Assembly: GCA_037127255.1 (NCBI GenBank)
Contig: JBANSL010000004.1
Location: forward strand, 51,905,702-51,969,701
From: Persicaria tinctoria
Lineage: Eukaryota; Streptophyta; Magnoliopsida; Caryophyllales; Polygonaceae
Direction of reading: 5' to 3'
Length of the DNA stretch: 64,000 nt
Positions 1 to 14,100 of this stretch are shown piece after piece. The notes beneath the pieces are model-generated. The model saw nothing but the letters and a program-made list of their open reading frames with translations. It did not search any database and was not told the DNA's origin. Within the stretch, counting starts at the first letter, position 1, and the number at the start of each line of letters is the position of its first letter. A program made the translations under genes and the position numbers.

Positions 1-404
1 ACGATAATTATGCAAATCGCATTGAAGGATCAAGCTTTCGCCTTTTCCAACAATTAGACAACTCTTTCAAGAAACCCTAATTGTATCTACCGATTTTATG
101 TTTATAATCCAAGTTGTTAGCATGGATCTATATTAGATAGGTAATAAACACATAACAGGTAGTAGATGCTCAAAACATAATAAAGGTCAGATCATTACCT
201 CAAACACGCATGGCTATCGTCGGGCTCACCCCAACCCTAGAAGTGGGTGGACTACTCGCTCTTCATCGCAAGAAAAGAAATCAATAATAAAAGGAAATAA
301 ACTTGCATTAGTAAACTAAAATAGAGCTTACAACCGATCAAAGCCAACTTGCTCTCACTTCTTAACTCTTCTCTGTCCCAAAAATCTCTAATTTTCTTCA
401 ACAT
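1..404 (-). mobile_element. Fragment of an LTR related to elements B/C
   Basis: This stretch has no gene. Around 205-265 it carries the block tcgggctcaccccaaccc followed by gtgggtggactactcgctc. The same block appears inside the LTRs at about 22908-22955, 33207-33250 and 36020-36065, which belong to minus-strand retroelements. By that homology it is a piece of a sister LTR in the same minus orientation. The left end lies outside the window. The right end (about 404) is placed where the sequence changes into a CACTA-like terminus, and is approximate. Confidence 0.6.
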
Positions 405-468
405 AGACACCATGTTTATAGAAACTGTTGTCTAAGTGGCGTCTTATAATATACATTTTGTACTAGTG
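405..468. mobile_element. Terminal piece of a CACTA-like element
   Basis: The segment ends in ttttgtactagtg, the reverse complement of a CACTAGTACAAAA-type CACTA terminus. Just inside it is a gtctaagtgg/acaacagt-type subterminal sequence resembling the subterminal region of the CACTA element at 6612. It abuts SKS coding sequence directly at 469, so an insertion probably landed in the SKS exon. Its other end is not visible. The start coordinate is approximate. Confidence 0.5.
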
Positions 469-522
469 AGATGAATTGGTCGAAGTGGAGGGAACACACA
501 CTCATCAAACTAACTACTCGGC
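469..522 (+). pseudogene. SKU5-similar (SKS) gene, exon fragment 1
   Basis: In one frame this reads LVEVEGTHTHQTNYS. This matches the conserved LVEVEGTHT...YS stretch that precedes SLDVHVGQSYSVL in plant SKU5-similar proteins, which are GPI-anchored or secreted multicopper-oxidase relatives without most copper ligands. The preceding bases AGATGAA-TTGGTC look like a KMKLV codon run that has lost one base. The last five bases (TCGGC, 518-522) are the left copy of the target duplication of element A, and the exon continues at 14861. If a single TCGGC is kept, five bases (GCTAC) still separate the TCG codon from TCC CTT GAC, so the frame was probably already broken. Copper-site residues cannot be judged from this piece. 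Confidence 0.75.
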
Positions 523-2293
523 TGATATAATCATATTCTACGTGTTATAGGAAATAGTTTATAGTCATTTGAAGTCATTTTTATACGTTTTGCATGTCTT
601 TTATATAAGTTTTGGTTTAGTTTTTAGAATAGATGTCTACACTCGTGTTTTTATTTGTTTTCAGGTGATTTGGATAAGTGTTTGATGTCAATTTAGAGGC
701 ACGATGGAGTAAGCTTCATTGAAGGCATATTTGACATGTTCATGGATGCCGAAAGAGCCTTGCATAGAGGTCTCAAGTGCTAGAAATCAAGCTAAGAAGA
801 GCCTATTGCTGAACCGACATATTTCGGACAAAGCCTATTTGGCGACATCTCAGTAAAATGAGTTGTTTGTGCTCCACAAAATTCAGATAGAGATTTTATA
901 TAGCTTGTTGGAAAGCTACTTAAAAGACCTACAACTTTTATCTTGAACACTTTTGAAAATTCGGCCTATAATATGGAGAAATCGAGCCAAGATGCTGATG
1001 CTGAGTCAAGGTATCGACCCGGAACCAACCTGTATCGAGTCAGTATCCATACCTTCCGAGTCGATAGAACGAGAAGAGAGGAAAGCACGACATATCGAAT
1101 CGATACCCACATGTATCGAGTCGATACCTTCACCTTCCGAGCGAAAAGAAGCTTTACAGTAGCCAACTACCGACTCGATACTCTGAAGTATCGACTCGAT
1201 ATGTTTCTTTCCGCGTTACTACTTCGGGATTTTTATCCGTTTTTATCTATTGTTGGATGACTTTTTGGAATATTTTATTATTACTTTAGGATTATTTTCA
1301 GATCTTTTTTAGGACTATATATAGAGAATTAGGGTTAGATTAGAGACATCCAACTTTTCACGTCAGAAACGCTAGTTGCAGACATTAGAGTTTTAGACTT
1401 TTTCAGAGATTTTTCTTGAAGGTTTGTTGTGCTGGATTCAAGAATACATTTTGTTAATCTAGTCTTATATTCTTTCATCATGAGTTCTTTGATTGTGTCT
1501 GAATCCATGGCTGGCTAGTTTTCTTGTTCTAGGGTTGGGGTGATCCCAACGATGCTGAGATAGACATGTGCGTGGTGATTGCCTGAATGAATTCTATTAT
1601 TTGTTTGATTTGATCCATGATTGCTTAAGCTGATTTATTCTATGAATGATTGGAATCCTTTCGATGTTCAATATGCGCCAATTGCGAATTGAGATTGGAT
1701 ATTTAGATAAAGTTGTTAATTTTATTGGAAAACATTTATTGAACTTGAGAATTGTGTATGAGCAATCTATTTAATTCTCTTGAGGATAATAAACCATCGT
1801 AGACAACCTAGGTTTGAATTGATTATGCGGATCGCGCCTGCGATTGTTTGATCGATTTGCTCGCTAGGGTCTAAGTGCTTAAAGAGTCCAATTTGATTGA
1901 TTAATTTGCAACATGCGCAAGCAGAGTGGTAATTGATTGAATCGGACATAGTTATTGCGAGATGCGTAGGTTGAGTGATAATGAATTTAGATAGTTTACC
2001 TTAAAATATCTCTTTTTAATTTGTTCAGGCATGAAAATTATATAGTCTATCGAAGATGCATTGTTGTGGTGAACCCTGACTCTGGAATGTTTCTCATCAT
2101 ATATTCACAAACATTTGTAATTTGTCATTTTTCTTCTTCTTATTCTCTTATTTCTTCAAAAATCACTTCCGTTATTTGGCTTAGTAAACTAGTTGAGGTT
2201 CTGCAATTGGTATTCACACAGTCCCTGTGATTCGACACTCGATTACTAAAATTGACACCTTACGCTTGCAGGGTGTTGGTTTTAGACTGATCA
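523..2293 (+). repeat. Element A 5' LTR
   Basis: This LTR of 1771 bp begins TGATATAATC and ends GACTGATCA. It aligns end to end with 5155-14860 once the CACTA insertion is removed. It contains many short dispersed copies of a tatcgagtcgata-type word around 1010-1205. Positions 1979-1981 (TAA) mark the empty equivalent of the CACTA insertion site in the other LTR. The overlapping short reading frames at 943-1260 are LTR sequence, not genes. Confidence 0.93.
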
Positions 2294-2299
2294 AGTTTT

Positions 2300-2317
2300 T
2301 GGCGTCGTTGCCGGGGA
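2300..2317 (+). other. Element A primer-binding site (tRNA-Asp)
   Basis: TGGCGTCGTTGCCGGGGA begins seven bases after the left LTR. It matches the complement of the 3' end of plant tRNA-Asp(GUC) (TGGCGCCGTTGCCGGGGA) with one mismatch. This is where minus-strand DNA synthesis would be primed. Confidence 0.88.
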
Positions 2318-2418
2318 CTATCGATAATATCAGTTGTGTAACAACAATTAGTTTTCTAAGGCTTTTGTTATTTTTGATTTTTTTTTCTTTTTCTTTTTTT
2401 CCAGGTGCTCTTTAAAAG

Positions 2419-3462
2419 ATGAACCACTACCCCTTTTGTGAATATTGTCAAAGATGGGGTCATCTGACTTGCATTGCCTATTGCTATTATTGTGGTTTGT
2501 GGGGTTACCCAACCTGCAAATCTAAAACTAACGAGGAGCAGACTTTAAGGCAACGTCTGACCAACCAAAATACTTATCAGATAGCATGTGAGCCATTTTG
2601 TGTGTTTTGCAAGATTTATGGGCATTTTCAACATGATTGTCAGTCAAAGAAAAATGTATAGCAAATGTGCAAGCAAATCCTCGCGCTCCAAAGTGCAAGA
2701 GAGGCAAGGTTTGATATGCTTGAGTCTCAAATAGCTCAACTATCTATGGGTTTTCAGGCATTCCCAGAGGCTCCCAGTAGCGAGGAAGAGGTCAGTGGTT
2801 CTTACGATTACATTGACACATCAGTTGAGATGGAAAATCATGTAGATGAGCTGCAAGAACCTGAATTTGAAAAGCCTGAGAAGGATGAGGAACTCGTTGA
2901 CTCTGAAGTATGGGATTCAATAATGGAGCGCTATCTTTCAAGGGTTGATGCGCTTACAACAAAGGAGTCCACAAAAGAAGAGCCTGAAATGGTTGTTCAT
3001 GAAGATTATTCATCCACGGAACATCACGACTACCCATCAGCGGATAATACAAATTATCCATCACCCTTGCCCATCTCTCTAGTGGTGATGCAAGAACACA
3101 AGGCACAACTATTTGGGCCATTTACAGGGATGCTTGCAAAGTGGTACATGGATGACCCACATACAGAAATCTTCACTGATGCACCACATTGTTCCAAGTT
3201 GCAAGAAGTACATGTGATTGTGCGTCCACCTGACATACTATCGCGCGCAAAACCCCATGAGGAAATCCTATTGTTTGAAGATATTGGTACAGATGGAAGC
3301 AAAAAGGGAATAAGAGTCAAGAAAAGGAAGAGAAGCACATACTTTGAGAGCAAGTGCATCAAACGATCAATGTTTTGTTGCTCGAAAAGGACTTTACTAG
3401 ATGGATGTAGAGAACCATGGACCATTCACTCTGGAAGATTCAAACGTTTTCGAAAGTGCTGA
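2419..3462 (+). pseudogene. Element A internal ORF: zinc-knuckle peptide, amber stop, acidic coiled protein
   Basis: One frame runs from ATG 2419 to the stop at 3462, interrupted by a single TAG at 2659-2661 followed by CAA. The first 80 codons hold three cysteine clusters: CEYCQRWGHLTC, a CYYCGLWGYPTC form lacking His, and CVFCKIYGHFQHDC (a true CX2CX4HX4C). They resemble retroviral-type nucleocapsid knuckles. The second part (about 265 codons) starts with a heptad-like stretch (ILALQSAREARFDMLESQ), then a long Glu/Asp-rich region, GMLAKWYMDD, a basic KKRKR patch and WTIHSGRF near the end. The ORF of element C (30943-31691) shares GVLAKW, KRKR and WSIHSGRF, so this is a family-conserved protein of unknown function. 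The stop may be a mutation or a readthrough site. Confidence 0.65.
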
Positions 3463-5154
3463 AAGGTCCAACTAATGACTAATAAAGAAGTGGTTCTTGG
3501 GAGGCAACCCAATGTTAGTTTTCTCTTGCTTTTCTATTTATTACTTTCATACATTTGCATATAGTTAGGGTAGTACCTCTTGGCTGAGTTCTAAATTGGG
3601 GACAATGTAGGATTTAAGTATGGGGTATAGTCATATTCATTCCTTTTATTTTTATGCTTTGCTTATGAAAAATTAGAAAATTAAAAAAAAAAGTCATAAA
3701 ATTTAAAAAAATGCATGTTTGTCTCATGTTTGTTTTGGTTTTGTGTCTTTTATTTGGAGTCTATGGAAGTATTTTATTGATTGATTATATCCCAAGATTT
3801 CATAAATACCACAATGATGGGATATTTGCCTACGATGCTAACATTCGCCTTATATTTATATGTCATTATCTTTTGATAATTTGCCTAGCATGGAGTTATT
3901 TGTTAAGACAACCATGATTTAGCCCTTAAACAAAATCCTTGTGAGATTTGAGCCTAAATAACTAACGTTTATATGGGTCCTCTTGTTCTTTTTCATGCGT
4001 GATACTCACTTTTGTTGCTATCTTCAGAACATGCTTTAGACTCTTATTTGGGGTTGCATTATATGATTTGTGTACATGACATTAAAATGATTGAGGCATT
4101 GATTTCATTAGCTATTTTTTCCTCTTTTTACCTACCTTTTACATGATCCCTCTGTTTGAAACCCCTTTGAGCCTATAGCCTATTCATTGGAAGCTCCACA
4201 AAATTATCCAAGCCATATTATTTAAGCCTTTCTACCTATTCGGGAAATTGGTCTGATTTTATTAAATGGTTGTGATGATGAAGTGGCAAAAAGCCAAGTA
4301 TGGGGTGGAGATTATTGGTGTCATGTGATTAATTCATTCTGCTTTGAATGATATATGCAATGTTGCAGAAATTACTTGGGACATGAGGAGGATAAAATTC
4401 ACTCCTGGGCAAAAGTCAAGAAGAAAAAAAAAATACGGTTAGTAATCGATCATGCTTGTGGAGGATAAAATTCACACAAGGAGGAAAATAAATAGGTGAG
4501 GTGGCTGAGACACTTAGTAACCGGATGCATTCATCACAAAGGTGTGTATTCGCGCAAAATGGTGTTGAAGCTAGAGAGGTAAGAAAAGAGTGAAAAACAA
4601 GAAAGAAAGTGGTTGATTGAAGTTTGAAGTGCTTAATTGAGAATGCATTATTCGTGATGGAGCTGGGTGTGATTTGGTTTGGTTTGTGAAATTGTTGGCA
4701 TTGGTGTTTCACTGGTTGCTCTTTGGCATGCCTTTTTCCCGATTTTTTGCACCACATAGCCTAAATATTTCCATACCTTATTTTCCTTTACCTTAGCCCC
4801 ATTAGAACCCTTATAAAAGTCCTCATGATTTTTGTTGTGTGCATGACCTCAAGCGGAGGAGAAGTAGAACGCTGGGCAAGCCTATGGTATAGATAAGCGC
4901 AATTGTTGAGACCGAGCGTAAATTCCATTACTTTAAACACAATTGAGTGAGAGTGATTCACATAAAATGTCCATGTGAGGTTTAGGACTTTTGATTGTTT
5001 TGTCTTCGGTAATGAATGGCACATGTCTTGAGATTTTGATTATATATTTTTTTTAAAAGGTTGAATAAGTTGAGGCAAACATTCTTTCTTGCACTTGTGG
5101 TTGTGTTTGACTTGTTTTGCTTGGGGACAAGCAAGGTCTAAGTATGGGGTATTC
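3463..5154 (+). other. Element A 3' internal region, non-coding, with repeated PPT-like boxes
   Basis: No credible reading frame is present. It contains a gggaggcaaccca box near 3500 typical of Athila/Tat-type elements. The purine box AAGTATGGGG occurs three times: 3616-3625, 4296-4305 and 5140-5149. The last copy lies six bases before the right LTR and is the likely polypurine tract that primes plus-strand synthesis. The upstream copies could be internal tracts or relics. Confidence 0.65.
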
Positions 5155-8004
5155 TGATATCATCATATTCTACGTGTTATAGGAAATAGTTTATAGTCAT
5201 TTGAAGTCATTTTTATACGTTTTGGCATGTCTTTTATATAAGTTTTGGTTTAGTTTCTAGAATAGATGTCTACACTCGTGTTTTTATTTGTTTTCAGGTG
5301 ATTTGGAGCTTGTTCGATGTCAATTTGGAGGCACGATGGAGTAAGATTCATTGAAGGCATGTATGACATGTTCATGGACGCCGAAAGAGCCTTGCATAGA
5401 GGTCTCAAGTGCTAGAAATCAAGCTAAGAAGAGCCTATTGCTGAACCGACATATTTCGGACAAAGCCTATTTGGCGACATCTTAGTAAAATGAGTTGTTT
5501 ATGATCCGCAAATTCGGATCGAGATTTTCTATAGCTTGTTGGAAAGCTAATTCAAAGACCTACAACTTTTTATTGAGCACTTTTGAATATTCGGCCTAGA
5601 ACATGGAGAAATCGAGCCAAGAAGCCGATGCTGAGTCAAAGTATCGACCCGGAACCAACATGTATCGAGTTGGTATCCATACCTTCCGAGTCGATAGAAT
5701 GAGAAGAGAGGAAAACACGACATATCGACTTGATACCCACATGTATCGAGTCGATACCTTTACCTTCCGAGCGAAAAGAAGCTTTACAGTAGCCAAGTAC
5801 CGACTCGATACTCTGAAGTATCGACTCGATATGTTTCTTTCCGCGTTACTACTTCGGGATTTTTATCCGTTTTTATCTATTGTTGGATGACTTTTTGGAA
5901 TATTTTATTATTACTTTAGGATTATTTTCAGATCTTTTTTAGGGCTATATATAGAGAATTAGGGTTAGATTAGAGACATCCAACTTTTCACGTCAGAAAC
6001 ACTAGTTGTAGACATTAGAGTTTTAGACTTTTTCAGAGATTTTTCTTGAAGGTTTGTTGTGCTGGATTCAAGAATAAATTTTGTTAATCTAGTCTTATAT
6101 TCTTTCATCATGAGTTCTTTGATTGTGTCTGAATCCATGGCTGGGTAGTTTTCTTGTTCTGGGGTTGGGGTGATCCCAACGATGCTGACATAGACATGTG
6201 CGTGATGATTGCCTGAATGAATTCTATTATTTGTTTGATTTGATCCATGAGTGCTTAATCCGATTAATTCTATGATTGGTTGGAATCCTTTTGATTTTCA
6301 ATATGCGCCAGCTGCGAATTGAGATTGGATATTTAGATAAAGTTGTTAATTTTATTGGAAAACATGGATTGAACTTGAGAATTGTGTATGAGCAATCTAT
6401 TTAATTCTCTTGAGGATAATAAACTATCGTAGACAACCTAGGTTTGAATTGATTATGTGGATCGCGCCTGCGATTGGTTGATCGATTTGCTTGCTAGGGT
6501 CTAAGTTCTTAAAGAGTCCGATTTGATTGATTAATTTGCAACATGCGCAACCTGATTGGTAATTGATTGAATCGGACATAGTTATTGCGAGATGCGTAGG
6601 TTGAGTGATAACACTACTACAAAACTTCAATTAGACATCTGTTATCAACAGATGTCTATCAAAAAAAATTCTGATCTCTTTGTGGGTGTAGTAAAAGATC
6701 CAAAATTTTCACATCGGTTTTAAGCAGATGTCTATTCTCAATTAGAACCCCTCAATTTTGGTTATGTCATATTCACTTATAGATGAATATCCATAATTTT
6801 TCATTTGAAAACGTTTGAAGATGTCCTCCTAAAGCAAAAAAGTGACATTTACATCGTTTTTTATAAAATAAGTGACGTTTTAAGACAAAATAGACAACAG
6901 TTTTTGTTTTAGTGATCACGTTTATAATCATGTCCGATATATAATTTATGATTTTATATTGTTTTCATTTAACCGACCACATGAAATATAGGCATAACTA
7001 ATGTATTTACATATTATCGACATCGCATTAAGAGTATTCATTCTCTATGTATTAATTTCATGTTCATTATATGTGATCTTATATTATTCTAAAATAATGC
7101 ACTATTGTGGTTATATACACAAAAGATGTTGTTTCCCACATTTATGTCAATTTTTTCAAAAAAAAATGATGCTGTTTCTGCATTGACACATCGATTTATT
7201 TGGTAAATAACGATGTTACTTTGACAAATATACATCAGTTTATATATCTTTTTAATGTTCAAACTGGTGTTGCACGTTGATTTAATGAATCAACTGATGT
7301 GTATAATTATACTTGCATTTGTTTCCATAGAAGGATCTGATGTTAAAGATATGAACACACTACTATTTTCATATATAATCAGATGTTTTAATTTGGAAAC
7401 AGAATACGCTTTTGTCTATAGAACATCACATTTTGTTTGTTTTTCAAAATGATAGGTCGTTTAATGAAAACGTGTATATAAATACTAGCATCATATTGTA
7501 ACATTTACAAAATACACTGCCGCTATTCATAGCCACTAAATCGGCTAGCCACAACATCTAAAAAAAACGCAAGGCTAGACCATATATCTACGACATACAT
7601 TACCTAGCTAGCCACAACATCTCAAAAAAACGTCCAATCACTTGTTGATAAAGCCCATCACCATGAGCAACCGGCAAAACTTCAATAGATCTAAAAGAGA
7701 ATATTGTCGAGGTCAAAAAATTAGAAAAAAGTTAGAATATTGTCACATTACACATTGTCAAGAGTTAGGCGAATGTCCTAAAGTCCACTATGACCAAAAT
7801 AAGGAGGCATGCATTACCTTTCCCCAATTCTCGTCGACAGACTACTGAGCATCTCGCAGATTGTAGCTTGGGATTTTCGGAGATATACGATGCGGTATAT
7901 GTGCACGTTAATATCGTGGCATATGACCTTTATCCTGCTCGACCTACTGCGGATTATGTTAGATGTATCAAGACAAGGAAAGTAAATTAACACTGAGGAT
8001 AGTC

Positions 8005-8474
8005 ACAATGTACTGTCCCATTCAGCTGGGTTTGAGCTGCGTTCCATGCGTCGACGAACTTGAAGGGGATGTAAGGCATCGTGTGACGAACTATCGTGAA
8101 CATACTCATCTGAAATTTATTCAAGACGAAATAGATTTAACACAACTTTAACACCAACCATAGGCAAAAGCCATCTGATTATCAAAGGCCATCTTGCTTT
8201 CTGAACTTCTTCAAGTCGAAGTGCCATAGTAGCCTGCACAAAGGCACACATAGTTGGCTAGGTGACCGAATACAAAGAAATTGGCAGATTTTGACACAAA
8301 AGATGATCTTAATTAAAGTAGTGATTTTTACCAGTGTGATATGGACATCCAAGTTCTTATTGGGTCATATCCGTATATTAGAGCTTTGCACAAAAGAGGG
8401 GAATCCTTGATGTTTTCTTTGATGGCAGGGTGCCATGCTATATCGTCAAAATGACCTTGCAGCAAGAACCAATC
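8005..8474 (-). pseudogene. Unidentified exon-like stretches inside the CACTA element
   Basis: Three coding-looking pieces read on the minus strand. Piece 8331-8474 is open for 48 codons (DWFLLQGHFDDIAWHPAI...) and is followed by a possible GTAAAA donor. Piece 8165-8240 follows a good TTTGTGCAG acceptor (ATMALRLEEVQKARWPL). Piece about 8005-8135 reads [18 protein letters not shown]. They lie beside proven captured fragments and in the same orientation, which suggests a third captured gene. I do not recognise the family, and the exon links are guesses. Confidence 0.3.
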
Positions 8475-9218
8475 AAAATTTCAAAATATACAAAAGATGC
8501 TCAAATGTAATAATATAACAATAAGAAACATTTTCTACTCGATATAGGTACGAGAAGGACACCACTCCGGACTTTTAAGAGAAAGAAGAAAAACGAGGAA
8601 GCAGAACCAAGATGATATGGATCCACCACTTCTTGTGTCAAAGAAACTACCATATCCACAAGAACTAGGTTTCTATCTAGTGTTCTTATGTGTTTACATA
8701 CCACTTTTAGACCTAAAGAAATAGACAAGTCCTTTTCTTGACACTACATTTATAAATTTCACAGTAATAGCAGTCAAGAGCTTATTCCTTCAAAAGGATT
8801 TGTGAGCGCAATCATGTCCAATCACAAAGAAATGTAGAGCCAAAAGGAAATTATGGAAGAGATATAAGTCAAGTTCGACTACACAGTCACAGACAATAAC
8901 AGTTAACTGAAAAAAGATAGTATACTAACCCCTCTGATAGCAGCCGGTCCATGCCCAGGCAAGAGGAAGCAAATACCATGGCGCTTTTGCTATCACTAGG
9001 TCATTAACCGCACACATTTGCGCACGGTGTTGTCATCTTGTATATAATCCGTATGTAATTTCAATTAATATAAAACAATTTCATAAGTTTAACGGGCAAA
9101 TATTTACAATAATGTCTCACTTAACTATCAGGGGAAGAGTGCAATGATGTACCAAAATGCATTGTTCCTTCAACATGATCAGCACCATCGTAGAAATAGA
9201 TATGATGGAAAATATTTA

Positions 9219-10843
<1,625 letters not shown>

Positions 10844-10917
10844 CAAACACTACTCATTAATCAACAAAGAGTGCAGTATTGGAGAAGCAAGGTAGTTCAT
10901 ACCTGAAATCTTAGTGT

Positions 10918-11105
10918 ATGTGATTGTGCTCACTTCGGCTTCATCATCAAAATAAAAAAACCTACACGCGTCCAGCGCATCCATGTGGTGGAGATAGAAG
11001 ATGGCAATGAAGACACTTGTTTCTCCCACTGGAATGGAACTGGGCCAAGCTTATGAGCTACCGTAATAGAGCTTAGGCTCCAGGTTGATCGAGTCGAGAA
11101 GAACA
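10918..11105 (-). pseudogene. Captured molybdopterin synthase large subunit fragment (CNX6/MoaE-like)
   Basis: The intact protein is the catalytic subunit that adds sulfur to precursor Z to make molybdopterin in the cytosol. On the minus strand the frame gives RSTW, then ITVAHKLGPVP, then after a 5-bp disturbance VGETSVFIAI...HHMDALDACRFF. This follows the order RSTW...AVAHRLGPVPVGETSV.IAV...DALDACKF of plant CNX6. Downstream of RFF the match fades. A second copy of the ATTACGGTAGCTCATAA segment at 11113-11146 shows a local duplication. The piece lies directly upstream, on the minus strand, of the captured DAHP synthase, so the two were joined inside the transposon. It cannot make a working enzyme. 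Confidence 0.75.
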
Positions 11106-11146
11106 TGGATTTTATGAGCTACCGTAATGGAGTTTGAAGCTCAGTG

Positions 11147-14100
11147 AGGAATAACCTGCACGTTGATAATGAGCTTTCAAACAGAAGCACAGGAAGAAAT
11201 ATAGCCAATATAAGATTAATAATGTTTTCCCTTGTAAAATATAAAAAGTCTTCAAAGAAACAATTAGCAAACATCAAAACAGAAGAAGCATACTTCCTGA
11301 GAACAAGATTTTGAACTTATAAAGACAAATGCTATCTCCAAACATTCTAAGATCATGCTTTATGCCATATTATACAAAAATCAGCTATTGTTAGAATAAT
11401 TATCAAACCATATAATATTTCCTTATACTAATAGAACAACTCACGGGAAATTCTTATTATGAAAATCTAAGACGTGAGATATACACATACCTCAGAAATC
11501 ATTGACAAAAAGCTTTGCAGTCTCAATTTCTTTGGCAGAGTTATCAATATGCATTATTCTTTCTGTGGTTGTATCCCCGGGAGAAGGGTGGTGCAATTGT
11601 ATGACCTGAACAGGTCAATAACAAAGGAGCACAAGAAGAAAACATAAATATCAAGCAATAGCAGACCCAAACAAAGCACCCAGACATGTAAGTGCTAGAA
11701 TCTAGAAATAATTTATACATGCATTGTGTCAACTAAATAAATGAAAAATTCAAACATGAACACGAGCTCTTACATGGAAGTAGTTTTTTAAAATTTCTTT
11801 CAATAATAATGATGAAAAAAAAAAGATTTTGAGTAAAAAACTACTTGAAATAGAAGAAACAAACACCATTAACATATAGTGAATAATCCTAGTCACTACT
11901 CCCAACAATGAATATCTTAAGGCACTACTAAAAAAAAAATTTGTTCCTATAGTTATCATGAAATGATGGATTAAAACCTACCTTGCAAAGTTGTTTTTTA
12001 AAAAATCTGGCATCTTGGTCGAATTTTTACAATATATCTCACAAAAGCTAAATTACATAAGCTTACACTATCACAACAAAAATTACCCACTTAGTGACCC
12101 ATTGCAACATGTCCTTGCAAGTACTTGTACTTAACTTCTTAGAACTCGTAACTTGCAAGAAACTTTCCTTTGATTGTTTCCTCTGTTTCCTCTCTTTCTT
12201 TGGTAATAATGTGCGAGTTTTAATGCATAACGATAGCACAATCAGTCTGGCTCGAAAACTAAAACTATCAACAAAATAAGGGGTGATTTCAATTAAGCAT
12301 TTTATCAAACACCTTATGTACATTATGATTAGGTATCTATGAAACTAAAAATTTAACATCTTTCACCTCATAAATTTCAACATTCAATCAACTAGTCATT
12401 AGAATATCATCAAAATTTCACAAAATTAATTAGTAAGCCCTACATATAACTTATTCAAATTTTTATAACATATAATATGAAAAAATTGAACTTACATATG
12501 TTCATAATAGCTAAGCACAGTGGCAATTATGTAGGGTCCTCTTCAAATTGCAATCAAAGAAGAGATGAATAGTAGAAGAAGCCACCAGTTGAATCCTAAA
12601 CTAAAAGAAGAAAAGAAGAGGCCACCAAGAGGCAGCCGCACATGCTGGATTCAACGGAAAGAAAACAATGAAAGATAGTGGCGATTTCATAGTTATAAAA
12701 TCTCACAAATAAAAAGTGGGGTAAATCACAACTTAACCTTAATGCAGAAGAAGACTCAGAAGGTGACATGGGCACAACCACAACCTGCAACCCTTTCCAC
12801 TTTCCTCTGCTACTTAACCAGGGTCCATGGTTGACATCCAAGTTTTTTCTACACCAGTTTTTTCGGACATGCTCCATGGAAACTTGTTGAAGACGTGCTA
12901 GCTATAGCATTTCTCATTGACAAACAAAATAAGAAAACAAAGAGCGAACTCCAGAATCAATTTTCTTCAGACAAATTATTACATAAATCAATGCAACTAG
13001 GAGGACCAAGACTACAATTCCTCCGAGCAATGAAAAATAGAATTCACCAAGAAATGCCTAAAGCACAACTTGCTCAAGGCTACATATATATTATCTTCTT
13101 CATTATAATACAATTTAATCAAACTGAGACAGATACTACCAAGTTTAAGTGGGTTTGAGGAATTGGCTTCGAAACACTTGAAACAACCACCAAATGTCAT
13201 GAATTGGTTTGGCCTTTCCCAAATTGATTCCTCAAATCAGCCAACTAAAGACACCTTAGCAGATTTGCAGGCAAGAAATGATCAACTAATCATCAATTAC
13301 ATGCACAAATATTGAAATTTCTCATGGGAGATGAACTATTATGTTGTCATTCACAATCCAATCCAAACGAGTAAATTAACCATTTACTATTATGTTGTCA
13401 TTCACAATCCAATCCAAACGAGCAATTTCACTTGGGAATTGAACTCTTTAAGAACTAGGTCGACAAGTGTTGGTTTCAGAACCGAGGCCAAAACACATAA
13501 ATGAAACCCTAAAAATTTGAATCTAGATCTAGAGGGCACGAGATAGAAGTAGTTGTCTTCTTCGTCGAATCAAGATCTTGAAGGATTTTCTGAGAGTGAG
13601 ATGAGGGAGATGATTACCGAAGATGATTGCCGAAGGATACCTTGTCGGCAATTTAGGGTTTCAACTCACATCCATTTTCGCGATTCTTCTGAATGATGAT
13701 GGCCGGATGAGGAAGGCATCACTGAACGACGGTCGCCGGAGCTAGATAGTGGAAGACTGGATCTGGAGAGAGGAGAAGATGAGTTGGGGGTTTGGTACGT
13801 GGCTCGGATCTAGAGAGAGCTATTCCGAGGGTTAATGGCTTAGAGCTGATTGACTATGAAAATAAATAAGAAAACAAAGCTGAATGAAGATGGAAAACAA
13901 ATGAAACCAAACAAATAGGTCGAAATGTCCGATACCTTGTCGGCGATTTAGGGTTTCAACTCCCATCAATTTTCGCGATTCTTTTGAGAGATGATGGTCG
14001 GTGGAGGAAGGCAGGACTGAACGACGACCGCCGGAGTTAGCTAGCGGAAGCTTGGATCTGGAGAGAGGAGAAGACTAGTCGGGGGGGTTTGTTACCTTCT

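Noticed and set aside
943..1260. 105-codon frame, repeated at 5603-5890
   Set aside because: It is present in both element A LTRs, with composition driven by tatcgagtcgata words and no start-site or family support.
2021..2415. Short frames before the element A ORF
   Set aside because: They span LTR end, primer site and leader; the primer-binding site at 2300-2317 explains the conservation.
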